Of a stretch of 64,000 nucleotides of DNA, positions 34,168 through 47,100 are shown in pieces. The notes beneath the pieces are model-generated. The model saw only the letters and a list, made by a program, of their open reading frames with translations. It ran no database searches and was not told the DNA's origin. Source of the DNA: Drosophila pseudoobscura (lineage: Eukaryota > Arthropoda > Insecta > Diptera > Drosophilidae); assembly GCF_009870125.1 (NCBI RefSeq), contig NC_046681.1:25256001-25320000 (forward strand), given 5' to 3'. Position numbers and translations under genes: made by a program. Position 1 is the first letter of the stretch. The number at the start of each line of letters is the position of its first letter.

Positions 34168-37100
34168 TTATATGGCCAGCTGTGGGACTAGACCCAGGAT
34201 GGGTATCATAAGAATGGCCGTCATAATCGCCACCAATCCGGGGGCACTGTTGCAACGATCTGTGAGGCAGTCCTCGCAGAATATCCGCCGCACATTCTTC
34301 TCGGGACTGGTCACGTTGCACAGCTCCACGGGATCCGATTTGTTGGTGTAGTAGCAGAAGCGTTTGGTTATCATCTTGCCATTGTCTAGAGGGGATTGGA
34401 GTTATAAGGAGTTATAGAGTTCACATGACAAATGCTTCCGATGGACTTACTCTCCTCCACAGTCTTGCGGCAGACGGGCCGCTCGTGATCCGAGTTGATG
34501 GTGCTATTGCAGCTCCTTAGCAGATTGATGTTCCGCTCCTTGATGAGATCCGTGGGTATGTTGTCCTCCTGGAAGGTCACATCGCAGAAGTCCTCTGCCC
34601 CAATGGTGTCCGAACTGCAGTGCCAGCACTGCAGATGCCGCTGATGCTGCTGCTCATGTCCGGCTGCAAGGCAGAAACAGAAAGAAGGAGGATTTCAATA
34701 AGCCACACTCGTACTTCGGTTGACCTTTGAAAGGGTCACTCTGACATAGGTTCATTCTTGGCAAGCTGAGAACTTTATTTGCGTTCTAAAAATACTCGAG
34801 GGTGACACAGTTTCCTTTCACCATTCGATATGGGGCGGTTTCTGTGTGTATCCATGGCACTGAGTCGAAGGATTCTTCGACAACGATGTTGACATCATCA
34901 TCGTCATCATTGCCAGCCAGCCACTGGGTTCATGTGCCGCCCACTGCTGGCAGTGGAGTGGTGCGTGGACAGTCGGGGCGGCGCCATAGCCCAATTTTAT
35001 TACGTATACGCCATCAAGTCTCTGAATGACGGCGATTCACTGAAGTTACTTTGAGAATGCGGCTAAATGGTGCGTCAATTTTGGGCGGTGCGGGGCGTGG
35101 CTTATAGGAGGAGGGGTACAGCAAATTGCAGCTGTGATGGGGAAAGTGAGAGATTCGACTTTAATTTGACTGAGAAAAAGGTTTTAAAGTGGAAATAAAT
35201 CCATCTTTATGGTACCTAATGTTCAGAACCTTATCAATATTTCCCATATGCGTGATGTTTTAGGCATATTCATACACATATGTCGTAATCTGATTGAACA
35301 GTCTAGATCCTTTGTGAAGAGTTCGAGCTAAATATTCTCATAACTTCTATACCCCTCATTCCATTGTGCTTTCTTATCGATACTAGTCTATTATATATTC
35401 CTAAATAATTTAATTAATTATCAAGCAAATCAATCAACCTCTTGTTTTCTTGTTCGAATTTCCTTCAGGAGTATTACTCACACAAATTGTACTAAAAAAG
35501 CTTTCATTTGTTTCCACTATTCTCTTTCTTTTGGTATAATGTTTGTTATTATTGAATCGGTATTTTTTGTTGCCACTTCCCCTCGCTGCTTTCATTTTTC
35601 TCTTCCAATAAGTCATTGCAATTTCTTCAATTATCCCCCTCTTGCCACATAACTATCCCTGATTGATCTCCTCACATAAATATAGCTTTATATATCCCCC
35701 ATAATGATCATTTCTTTTATTCCCGAACAAATGTTTATTTGGTTTTCTTTATAATTTGTTTTCGTGGTGCATTCGATTCGCACCTCGAATATGTGTATGT
35801 ATGTATTTTTCACGCACAAAACATGAGAATTCTGCAACTATTTATAGGATTAGACAAATGAATTAATTAATTCAAGACTCATTCAAAAGTGGGCCCGAAG
35901 AGAGAGAAGCCCCCCACTAATTGGCTTGAGAAGTTTGCGTGATTTGGCCTGACAGTGAATCAAGATCGGGTTGAGTCCTTGAGAACGTTTTTGCATGTCC
36001 TGCTGGTCAAGACTGGCAGGACTAGCCCCGTTTTCCTTGTTTGGAAGGCAAACATGCCACTTGGGCACGTGCCCCCTCTGCCACAGCTGCCTTGAACACA
36101 CAATCCAGTCCCTGACACCAAACGAGGAGGAGTGCCTGTCAAATATTGACTGTAAAACATTTGTATTTCATTTTTGTAAAGTTTTCGCTAAATTACATTA
36201 TTACACCCTGGCTGAAGATATTACGTAGACGCTCAAAGTCCACCATTCAGTCTTAACTCTAGCGCCAATTGGTGTGTCCTTGGCATGTCAGACGGGGCTG
36301 CTTGGAATGGAAGTTCCTTGGGTGTTTTGGTTGCTTCAGGTGCTGCTTTCCACCCACTATTGACTGGACATATGCATAAACTAGGCCCAGCAACTGTCAG
36401 ACTCTCCTTTAGAGCCTTGCAAAGTATTTTGTTTTGGAATTTGCCATGCAATTTCAGGTAATTGGCGCAGAGTTTTCCCCTTTATGGTGTGATAGTGTGA
36501 GTAATTGATTGTTTTTTACTGCCTCAACATTATGGCCAGCTCAAGGTCGGATTTTAACGGTTGTGCTTAACATTCTCTAAGCGTTTGGTAAGGTCACGCA
36601 TATGCCACTGCTTTGGCATTGCTTTGGCTTCCCTCTTGTTTCGAAACGTGTTTCGGGTTTCGGGTAATTGAAAGTTGAGACTTGTCTGAAGGAAGTTCTT
36701 CTGCAACCCTATACTCGATGGTTTCTTCTGATACCACCATCCACCCCCAAAGCCCCAGAAATTACCCTGTAAACAGGCTTTCAAGCGAAAGTAAATTTAA
36801 CACCCCCATAAAAACATTGTATCCAGACAATAACAAATATAATTTGATACGGATCGGATGTGTGTCACTTCCTTTGTGGGAGTACCATGCCCATTCCCTG
36901 GGCGTATCCTCATTATCGGCTGGCGAAAGTTACGCAATTCCTGCCATTGAACAGGGGCTCTAACAAAAGAGAACTAACCCCCAAAGAAGGACACCAGAAT
37001 GTGACATAGTTTCTATAGGAGCACTTTGTCGCTGGCACTGGGGACTGGGCACTGTTGGAGATGCCAGATATGGATGCTGCTGAGAAAGACAGCGGGAGTA

Positions 37101-38987
37101 AGTCAATCGCTGCTGGAAACTGGAGCAGACGCCATCCTGGCGCCAGTCAGACATGCGCACTCTCGATCCGAGTCCAGATTGAAGGCGCACCAGAGGCAGA
37201 GGCAGAGGCAGAGGCAGTCAGTGGCAAAAACAAAGCAATTAGATAATTGCAGGACATAAAGGAAGGCTAATTGAGAGCAACAGGAGGGCCCCCAGTCCCA
37301 GACCCAGCCACTGCTTCGATTCACCATTTAATGGCCCAATCACGATGCATTCATCAGAGTCGATTCAGCATTCCAATTATGGAATTTGCATTCAGCATTT
37401 TATAGATTTTGTTTTCGGGAAACCAAGTGAAACCAAGCAAACGAAAAATATCAAAATAAATATTGTGCAAACGTCTGGCTGTCTGGCAGTCGGGGAAAAT
37501 ATTTGGTTTTTATGCCATGCAGGTTGCCAATCACTGAAAAACGCGTGAAAATCACTGAACAGAAAATGCTATATGCAGATATATACGAGGTACGAGGTAC
37601 GAGTACAGCGATGTTCATTAAGCAAGCAATGACCCACCTTTTTTTCTCTTATTTCAAAAGAATAATTGCGGAAAAAGCTGAGAGTGACAAGGTGTAAAGA
37701 TGGGACTGGACGCCTAAGGGAATAGAAAAAATTATTACGATTAATTTAATGAGAGATTTAAGTTATGAAGATCAGAAATGAGTTTGGTTCCAGCACTTAG
37801 AATATGTATAATTTCCTAATCAATTGCTGTAAAGTGTCATTAAAATGTGATTGATTTCAATAGATCGATAAGTTGAGTAACGTTTAGCAATTGAGTACTC
37901 GAAGTGTTCGGAACTGCCTTCCGTAAAGCTAAGATCGAACACATCCCATTCTTTCAATTTGAATTGAAACCATGGATGTCAAAGGACTTCATAAAAAACA
38001 TATTTAATTTAAAATGTTTCAAAATTTAATGCTTTATTTGTGGAAATAGGGAATATGTTTACGGATGCCTTCAATTCATGATGTTTAACTTTTAGTTTAG
38101 TTGTACCGCCATAATTCCTTTATAAACAATCACATCTATGGATCAACAATAACAGATGCTCTATGCATTGATATATTTCTTTCAGTTTACTCTGCCCGAA
38201 ACAAATCAAGCCTCTAGAGAATCTTCAATTATCTTCCACCCGCTGTCACTCTCCACACGTGTTCCCCAGTCACAATAAACAGAGCCATGTCTCTAAACAC
38301 ATATTGCCCCATTAATATATCATTATATTCGCCATTCGCTATTAATTTGTTTATGACAGATAAAAACAGCGGACACCTCTATCATTTTGAGTGCTCGAGG
38401 AAAACTGTCGCTCATAAATCTTCGAGCAAATCGCAAAAAGCATAAAAATCTCTGGGTGAAATGTGTGAAGTAAATTGTATAGATTCTACCTGAAATTAAA
38501 TGAAATGAAATGAACGCGAAAGTTGTAAGAATATTGTGCCGACGGAAGAGCTGAAAGAATTTTCATAAACACCGCAAAGGAGAATCGTAAAAACTTTTGC
38601 ACGAATCGCACGAAAAGAGGAAGACCAGCCACTACATAAACAAAATCGAGAGATGGGGAAAATGGTAAAATTGGGAAAATTTCATTCATGGACTCTATAT
38701 GGAAACCATCACAGTCGACACAACCACCATCCAAACTAATCGCAACCTGGGGCGGCCTTGTGGGGGCAGATGGAATTACACGTAAACAGAAATTAATGAA
38801 AAATGTGTACTGTTCTTGCGGGATTATGTTTACACAGACATTATGGACCATGTTCTGGTACTGATCGACACTTAGCGGCAACACCTGAGGGTCTCTGCTT
38901 CAGTTTCTGTGGCTCACCTGAAATGTGCCAGGCATTTGCCAGCAAGAAGACGCCAGCGATGAGGGCTTTCATGGGCACTGCCGTCAT
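34168..38987 (-). CDS. Ly6/three-finger GPI-anchored protein, copy 5
   Basis: Exons 38918-38987, 34451-34663 and 34168-34385 join to 166 aa. The start at 38987 ([16 protein letters not shown]) heads a signal peptide; a second Met five codons later is possible. The mature chain begins [19 protein letters not shown] and has ten cysteines, ending TDRCNSA. The tail ([21 protein letters not shown]) fits GPI anchoring. Both introns are phase 1 at the shared positions; intron 1 is 4.25 kb. Sequons include NST after the fourth cysteine, NKS and NVT. With copy 6 it forms a CW-C, DF/EFC subgroup distinct from copies 1-4. One of these two may be twit (CG9335), but I cannot decide which. Confidence 0.9.
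34664..38917 (-). other. Intron 1 of Ly6 copy 5
   Basis: 4.25 kb with no convincing nested gene. A TATCGATA (DRE-like) octamer is at 35375-35382 and an (AGGCAG)n run at about 37,190-37,218. Short open frames do not resemble proteins. Confidence 0.6.
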
Positions 38988-41900
38988 GGCTTCCTTAGGG
39001 GAGCTGCAACTGGAATGATAACTGCGAATCCTTGCGGGACTGGTAGGCGACTCTGTGGCGCCGGTCTCCTTTTTGCACTGTATTTGTATCCTTCGAAGCG
39101 GAGAGAGACTCAGTGAGAGAGAGCTGCGGGAACTGCGCGCGCGATGCAAACGGTTGCTCGGCCGAGGAACGACTGTGCCTTGCCACTCGCAGGCTTCGCA
39201 GTCAAAGTGCCCCACAACCAAGCAACTGCGGCGCTGGCGCCGGCGTTGGATGTCTCTGCTGATGCTGATGCCAGCAGCGCCGTTTGTTGTTACCGTGGAC
39301 TCCCGACGATGACGTCGATTCTTGGGGATGCCCCATGCTGCCGCTGCCAGACAGCTAGCCAGACACTAGTACTATTTGGATGGGTTTTTGCTTTGTTTTG
39401 TTTTCTTGGAGGAAGTTTTATGCAGCTCCATTGACTATGCAGTTCTTGGCATCGGCTGCAAGAAGTTTAAAAACAATATATGTATGTAGATCTATGGGCT
39501 ACAATCTATCATGTCAGCGTGGAATGAATTGAAGTGAATTTCAATTTTCAAGAGGTATTATCTTTGATATGTTAAAAACTATTCTTAGAAAGATTAACTA
39601 AAAAAAAATATTCAGTATACTTTTGAGAATTTTTTTCAAGAGGCTATATAGTAAAGTTTTGAGGTCTATCATTTTATTTACCAAATAACGGCTGTAGTAG
39701 TACACTTGCTTTATATGTATGCTATGCTAACGGCGAATAGATGGCCGATCTATTGCAGCAATGATCATTGGGAAGCGTGCTGGACCTCAATGGCCGCAAA
39801 TGTACTTCCTGTGTGGGTGGTTTCCGCAACGATGGGCGCATTCTTATTCTTTGTTGCATTCCTTTTCAGTCGTTGCTTTTGGTATTGGCCGTTTCCGTTT
39901 CAAAATACGCCAGCTCAAAAAGTATTGGCTGTTAACTGAACTAAGATGACTGGTGTGGCGCCATCTGGCCGAGTGGCCAAAAAAGGCGCCACTATGGAAT
40001 ATGGCGGCAATAATTGGAACTAAATTTCTTTTTAGCTTTTTTCGCGGTCAAACCAGGGCTGCTGCCGAATAGATTTTCTATGCGCTCAATTCAAATTCAA
40101 ATTATTTTTATTATTTGCAGAATACTGTATATTGATATTATTTTTTGCTAAATTTATCGACTCTTAATTTGTTGTAAAAACCCTTAATTCAAGTAAATAT
40201 TCATAATTTATGGTTTTTAGTAATCTTGAAGATCTTCTAGATGATGCCAGATGCGTGACAGATTTATGATCACCGTCACCGCCACACTTCACATCTTAGC
40301 TGGGGAAATGTATAATCTGATATCAACAATAATATTCCAAGCTATCCATCTACTTACCGCTGTAAGGAGCAGCCACATAGATTGCAATTGGGAACGAAGA
40401 GAAGGGATTTGCTTATATTTACATTTATGGTGGAGCCTATCAGAATGGGTTCTCAGATCTGTACTGTGTTCTAAAGATAGATGCAATAAATAATTCCAAG
40501 CAAATATTTACTTATACCATAAGAGGGGATGGGGATTGATATAATTTCGCCTATAGACGTACATCGGCTAAATATAAACCAATCAAGGCATAGCAGACTC
40601 TTTTAGGATCACGAGGCTTGTAAATTTCTTTTGGTAGATCTTATGAAACGCAGCAAGTTGTTGGAACCAACCATCAAAGTGTGCACCAGAAGTTCAAAGA
40701 GTTGGATCAGCCATACAAAATAGTTTGAATCGAAGAGATTTATCAGCAGCAGATAATGCTGCCTTCAATGGAACCTAATCACCTGATAATCTACGCCACT
40801 TTATGGTCATGTTAAGTCGGCTTTGCTTAAGAGTTTAGTCATGCATTTAGCCAGTAGTGACATATCTAGATCTGCCCCTTATGTTCCAAGCAAATGATTC
40901 ACATCACCATCGTTCAGGCCGTTCGGCGAGAATGATTCATGGGCAGGACGCACATTTGGCAGTTGGCAACTGCATTCATTCGGAATTAGCCAAATTTGGC
41001 CACACTCTTGCCAAATTAGCCATAGCCAGAGCCAAAGCCGTGCTGTGTGTGGAGCACACACGCACCTGGCAGCAGATATACGATTTCGTATGCAAATCTT
41101 GACACTAATCTGCGGCATTAGAGGCTCCTCCCCATAGTCGAGCCATAGCCGGCTACCTGAAGCAGAAAGCAGCCAAAGTTGACAAAGCGTGAAAAATGCG
41201 ACTTGCTCGATCGAATGGATGTCGATTATTGGCAGGGGCTGGATCGGCGGGGCTGAGGTTAAGGCCTGAGCAATAGAAAATCAAATCCAAATTCAAATCC
41301 AAATCCGAGCTCGAACTCGAATCACATCGTAAGCGTTGGAGTCGAAGAGCGAGCATGCGCATGTGCAGCCAGCAGCCAACGGTTGCCCTCGGGCCACGGG
41401 GCGTATGCGCAACATTCGATTGTCGATTCTCAAAAGCCGTTGTGCCGATGCCGTTGCTGTTGCTGTTGCCCCTTGCCGTTGATAAATGGCCAGTTTTATT
41501 GAAAACTCTGTACGACATTTTCGCAGCAGAGAAAATATGTAAGTTGAAGCCAACAAAAAAATAAACAAAAAAAAACCAAATAAAAGCCGTGCGACAAGTT
41601 TAAATGGCCAAAACGTTTATTCGTGGCTTAGTTGCCACCCATTTTTTCTCTGAATTTTATCACATTTTATTTCATTTTACTCGTATTTCTTAAGTGTTTT
41701 TCTTTTTTATGACAGCTTTCGGTTTTTTGTACGTGCCATGTGACAAATTTTATTTATTTTCGTTATTATTTTCATGCGATTTTAATTAAATCATAATGGA
41801 ATTATCACGCTACTCGTACATGGGCGGCACCCAAAACATAGCAGCAATTTGTCTCCGCCTAAAATCCGTATTCCCCGCAAATCCTACGCTCAATTAGCTA

Positions 41901-42389
41901 AGGTCAAAGGTTACTATACAAAAGGGAGATACTCGTACAGAGAAAGCCAAAGGAAGCCTTTGCGTGGTCGGCAATTAAGGAATGTTTTGCGAATTGAATG
42001 CCAACTCATTTCCGCTTCGATGCGGTGGCTGATCCACACATAAGCATATATGTACATATGTATGTCTTATCCCAGAGGCTGGGCAACGTTCATTCTTTAC
42101 GATCCGCACAATGTCAAGCGCAGTGATGTGAGACAATTACTTTTGATTTGGCTTTGCAAAATTGCATTTGATTGGGCAAAGAAAGAGGGCAAGTCGGCCG
42201 TACATGTGTACGAGAGGATGGTTAAGAATTGAGTCACTTGTGTATTCAGAGGAGAACTGGGATCTGATCTGATATTACACTCAAGCTTTCCTTGACTTAG
42301 GTCATTGGTCCAATCATTAGTCACTGCTGATTGCTCTAAGCTACGCTCACCTAATTCTAATCCAAAACATATCACTTTTGAAAATAGTT
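38988..42389. other. Intergenic region between Ly6 copy 5 and the C76-like gene
   Basis: 3.4 kb without a recognised gene. It holds a CTCF-like motif at 39956-39966 inside a GGCC-rich inverted repeat (to about 39,991). Elsewhere AT-rich. Confidence 0.55.
39956..39966 (-). promoter_or_regulatory. Candidate CTCF insulator site
   Basis: The minus strand reads GGCCAGATGGCGCCACACC, containing AGATGGCGCCA, which fits the fly CTCF core AGRTGGCGC. A second GGCGCCA follows at about 39,985. The position, between Ly6 copy 5 and the next gene, would suit a boundary. Confidence 0.4.
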
Positions 42390-42395
42390 TTTAAT
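42390..42395 (-). terminator. Poly(A) signal of the C76-like gene
   Basis: ATTAAA on the minus strand about 35 nt past the stop codon; a very short 3'UTR. Confidence 0.35.
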
Positions 42396-42430
42396 TTGTT
42401 TTCGTTTCCTACCGAATCCCCCAACCGGGC

Positions 42431-43306
42431 CTAGTATGTGCCACTCGACGTCGATCGATTCCTGGCCACACACGACACCTTGTGTATCTTGAAGGGTACG
42501 TTCCACGAGCGTTCGTTTAGTGTGGTCAGGATGCAATGGAGCAGCTGCTGCAGTTGCCGCATCCGCAGCACATACGGAGCGCTCTCAGAGTCCTTGAAGA
42601 TGGGCTTGCCCTGGGCCTGGCAATGGAACATGAAGAAAGCCCCACCTGCCGCTGCTTCTGGGATGAAGCCAAAGGCCAAGGCCTTATTCTTGAGCTGCAG
42701 GATACCCGTCTTCTGCTGATGGTTGAAGAAGATGCTGAGTGCAGCCCCAAGGCTCTTGTGCCTGTTGTATAGTATCCCAGTGATCACCTTCTCAGTGTTC
42801 ACCCAGAAGTGGTGCCTGTCCATGGAGCAGGCGGTGAGCAAATTCTCCAGGACCAGCTCTGCAGCCCGCTCCGGCCTGTTGATCCTCGCTGCGCTGGCAT
42901 TGTGGTACTTATGGCCATTGGCAACGATCCTGTCCAGCGTATGCGAGCTCCAAAAGTCCAGCGACCGGAAGTTGCTGGCACAGCAGGCCATCACACAGCA
43001 GGCCAGAGTCCGTCCCGGAACCACTTGAGTTTCGGCAGACTTACCACGAAGTTGTGTCCCCGAAACAATTTGTTCGCCAGACGTACTAGGAAGATCTGAA
43101 ACTTCCTCCACGACCTGTGCACTGCCCCAAAGCGACCACAGCCGGTCGGAGATCTCCACCTGGTACTGGTCGGTCCGGTAGTTGTTACTACGCTTACGAC
43201 CATCCGCGTTGCGGTTCAGCAGACGGCTCCATACCGGCAGTGGATCTTCATTTTTGTCGTGGACTTGGTCTTGGTGTTGGGGGGACTTTGTTGAAGCACT
43301 TTCCAT
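42431..43306 (-). CDS. C76/deneddylase-fold-like protein, likely non-catalytic, 291 aa
   Basis: An intronless frame with coding-type third positions. An in-frame ATG exists at 43462, but a TATA box (43471-43476) would place transcription start near 43,445, below that ATG. I therefore start at 43306 (MESASTKSPQHQ). Residues 1-95 are polar and probably disordered. From about 98 the pattern resembles insect and vertebrate proteins with a peptidase C76-like (herpesvirus tegument deneddylase) fold. It has a small cysteine-rich helix start (GRTLACCVMACCASN), then W-x3-TLDRIVANGHKYH, and later GGAFFMFHCQAQGKP where the fold normally has F-D-S-H. The Cys region survives (C103/C104), but the Asp/His site reads H228-C229-Q230, so peptide cleavage is doubtful. 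The family call is pattern memory, not a search. Function unknown; intronless structure suggests a testis-type or lineage-specific gene. Confidence 0.6.
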   Translation of the reverse strand: MESASTKSPQHQDQVHDKNEDPLPVWSRLLNRNADGRKRSNNYRTDQYQVEISDRLWSLWGSAQVVEEVSDLPSTSGEQIVSGTQLRGKSAETQVVPGRTLACCVMACCASNFRSLDFWSSHTLDRIVANGHKYHNASAARINRPERAAELVLENLLTACSMDRHHFWVNTEKVITGILYNRHKSLGAALSIFFNHQQKTGILQLKNKALAFGFIPEAAAGGAFFMFHCQAQGKPIFKDSESAPYVLRMRQLQQLLHCILTTLNERSWNVPFKIHKVSCVARNRSTSSGTY

Positions 43307-44156
43307 GACAGGACCCAGAATCTGGCAGTTGTTGAATGGGAATTCGGTAGAACTCAACTGAACTGAGCTTCGGGGTAGGATCAGACAGGTAAGTGGAAGG
43401 TAATGGGATGTTTCAATTATATTCATGTTGAGCTCCCGGATTTTGGTAGACCTTAATGCCAAGTTATGCCCTTATATGCCACGATCTGTGTGCAAGGAGC
43501 CTTATCCTTATTCATCTCCTTATAAACAATGAGGTTACCTCTTGAGGTTACTGGAGCTATCATTGTCGGCAGTACAAGTTTATAATTCTATTCAAAAACT
43601 TTAAAGTCCCATGGAAAATCCTTAATTTTCGTACCATCTAATTACGATTTATTTATTTACGTGACACACACACACAGACACCGCGTGACGGACGAGTGTG
43701 TGTGCGCGTTTTCCATTTTCAATTACAAATACAATATTAAAGGCATTACAAAGATGTACATACATATTACAACAAAGTTAAGTGTTGGTGTTTGTGTGAG
43801 AGTGTGTGTGATGCGATTCGAGGTGTATACAATAGTTGGGATTGATTGATTGAGAGGGTGACCAAGTGACATGTATTGTACATGATTCAGTCCTTGATGA
43901 TGACGAATGTGACTTGATGTGCTGGAGATACAGATACATCTCTCTCCCTACTCTCTACGTCTGCGTGCATTTGTGAATCTGTGTGTGGTATGTGTGTTGC
44001 ATGTGGCATAGTGACTAAAAACTCGATGAAGAAATTCCCTTAGTTCCGGGCAACCCAAATATGCGCAAATTCTGAAAATCTTCTAATGGCTGGAAATTCA
44101 GTTCGCACATCCGTAATTAAGTCCGCCTCCCAGAACATAGACGGTTCCTGGGGTTC
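43307..44156. other. Spacer between the C76-like gene and Ly6 copy 6
   Basis: Contains the C76-like gene 5'UTR and TATA box, a CA/GT-rich stretch at about 43,663-43,812, and minus-strand AATAAA at 43648-43653 and 43652-43657 that could serve copy 6 about 500 nt past its stop. Confidence 0.5.
43471..43476 (-). promoter_or_regulatory. TATA box of the C76-like gene
   Basis: The minus strand reads GCATATAAGGGC. With normal spacing transcription would begin near 43,445, giving a 5'UTR of about 140 nt to the ATG at 43306. Confidence 0.45.
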
Positions 44157-47100
44157 TCATTTGCATACCAGCTGCCTCAGGGCCGCCAGCAGGGGCAGCA
44201 GCAGGAGAGCCATCAGCGGCGATATGCCCCCGGATCCGTTGCAGCCGTCCGTGGTGCAGGTGCGGCAGTAGACGGTCTTGATGTAGGACGAGGTCTGGTC
44301 CATCGCGCACTTGTCTGCCGGATCGTCCATATCCTCGTAAAAACATGAGCGTGAAATCACCCGCTTGCCGTACACTGCAAAAGGGAAGAAGAGAAGAGTT
44401 TAAATATTTTCATTAAACCATTTTAATTAATGCCTACTGCAGGCGGAGGGGTACGTACAGAGGAGAGCTGTGTGCGCATTAAATTTAATTTATGTGTACG
44501 TGCCTGGCGTGGGCTTGACTCTCTGCCATTCTGGTTGTTGCTCGAACCATGAAAAAATCTCAAAAATGACATTTGAAATGGCCACGAGGCAAAGTGCTAG
44601 TGCCAGTGCCAGTGCCCCATGTCAACTGGGGCTGGCTTCGATGTGGTCATTGCGGCTGGATAAATGCCAGGGAATGATGAATAGCACGGGTATTTAGTCA
44701 TAAACTGTCGTGGGGGTTCTTTAGTTTGTCAGATGCTTGGAAATTGGACCAAAAATGTCATAAGTGAGCAAAATCTTTGTCTTTCAGATTGATTGCGTCC
44801 GTCACCTTCATTTATACTTCACCACATAGTCAGATGTGCATTCTGTACAACATAAAGTAATAGCATCCTCCAGTTGAAGTCTGGAAATTCCTCATTCGCC
44901 AAAGAAAGTAATTTGAGTGGGCCATTGCGATGCCTTATCTCGGCGGACCCCAACCTGAGTAATAGGTTCAAGGCTCGCCATACATTTGCTTGGGGTTCCA
45001 ACACAGAAAAACGCGGCTCCAACTGCAAAATGAGGCCTGTGTCTATGTCTATGTCTAGAGGTTCCACGCGGCTGCCTGCGAAACGCACACGATTTGCCAA
45101 AAACCGAACGTGAAACTCGGCGATACGAGACAATTTGCAATCAAACAGCAAACAGCAAATGAAAACCAGAAAGAGCAAATCACACACAAAAAACAAACAA
45201 AAAAATCCACAACAAATTGCGTTTTTCATTGCGTGTGTAGCTCTCCGCAGTCGTATCTCGTATGTGTGTCTGTGGTGCAAATAGAACAAAACGACAAAAT
45301 ACTGAAAACATTTCAAACGAAATAAAGCAAAATCGAAGTTTAAAAGCCGCTTGAAATGGTCAACGTTGACCATTTTTGTGATTGGCTCAGACTCGGATGC
45401 GGACGGACCCGCGCGACACTGGGCCATGAAAGCCATGAAATGCACACGTACATGCACACGAGTATGGGTTAATAAAATTGTTGACAATTGTCGCCTTATC
45501 ACGGCCGCGGCATCAAACAAGGCTCGCAGAATGCAGCGGCCATACGCATATAGGGACGCATTGCGCATACGCCGCGTGCTCCGCTTGCCACAAACATCAA
45601 CAACAACAACACAAATCAACGAAAAATGCTTGAAATTGTTTGCCGCACACACAGTGTCATAAATTTAAATTTTAATTAATTTAATTATTTATGGCTTGTT
45701 GGGGATTTTTTATACAAAAAATAAAGAAAAAACTAAAGACAAAAAAGAAAAGCCAGCCCGAAAGAGTGGTGGTGCTTGCCACGAAGTTTGTATACCCTCA
45801 CACATCAAACATCATAAGGAACTACGGAACAGATCTGCAGTTGAAAATGGTGTAAAAGATTCAGAAAACACTTACAAAAGTTCACATTTGAAATCATTTT
45901 CTAACAAACTCATCAACGAAACATATATATCAGACTTTGCCAAATGTCGCTCCCTTTTGGCTCTGAAAATTCCCCTGAGAAAAGTGCACGAAATAAGCTG
46001 TTAGTGGCCAAAAATGGCTGCCAGCTAGCCATCAACTTTTTGTGTGTTGATGGCAATGCAACAAGTTACAAAATTTTTGGCCGAGTGACGTACAACCAAC
46101 AGACAACTGGTACAACCGCAACAGCCGGCAGCTAATTGCTTGGCTTCAGATTTTGGCCTTTTGGAAACTGGCGGGGAAAATTATGGAATACATTTTTTTA
46201 ATTTGACATTTGGCCAAAAGCCTTGCCACTCGTCTCGGCGATGGCTTCAGTGGCAATTAATTTAACGGCATATAAATTGATCGCATATACTCGTTACTGC
46301 AACAACATGTTGCATCGCCTAGTTGCATTTTTCTCAGACATTCTGCTGCCACGTCCCCCCGCGCGTTGGCGTTGTCCGGCCCGGGTTCCGTCTTCTTATG
46401 GCCCGTAATTGAGCGCTTCACGCTGTGCAACAACTTAATTAATTTATATGTATTTTTGCCCGATCACCCCCCCTTTAGCCCCGAGCCCCGAAACCCGAGT
46501 CCGTTCCGATCGTATATTATGTATTTTTCGCATTACAAGCGCTGCTCATGTTTCAGTTTTGGGGAATGAGACTGAGACTCAGAGACTCAGTCGAGAGTCT
46601 GCAATTGCAATTGCAATTTTAATTGCCAAACTGCCAACTGAAATATCTTGCAAATATACGCCGAGCCAATTTGTAGACGCTTGATTGCAAAAATTTAATG
46701 GTGTTCATTAATTGGCCATAAGAAATTGCTTAAATGTTGTCCGAGAAATCCCTGCCACTGCACTTGTTGATGTTGATGTCATGCTTATGGATCAACGATC
46801 AATGATGGCTAAACGCTTTTTGGACATTTGAAATGGCGAAATAAGTGGATTATAAAAGGGTAGATATGGAGAATTTTCAGTGGGTGGAATATCATTAAAG
46901 GGAACTACGATATTCGCATAGAGATATGTAATATTTTAATTAATGCTTCGATTTGAATCTCTGATAAAATATGTAATTTTTCGACATTTCAATATCCATA
47001 AAAGTAGAACTCAATTTGACTCTAATTAATGATCTTTTCTAAACGCGACTTTAATGTATATTTATTGTAATAAATCACAGCATACCCATTGAAACTTCTG

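Noticed and set aside
43307-43462. 52-residue N-terminal extension of the C76-like protein
   Set aside because: The TATA box at 43471-43476 would place transcription start near 43,445, downstream of that ATG. The extension also lacks coding character.
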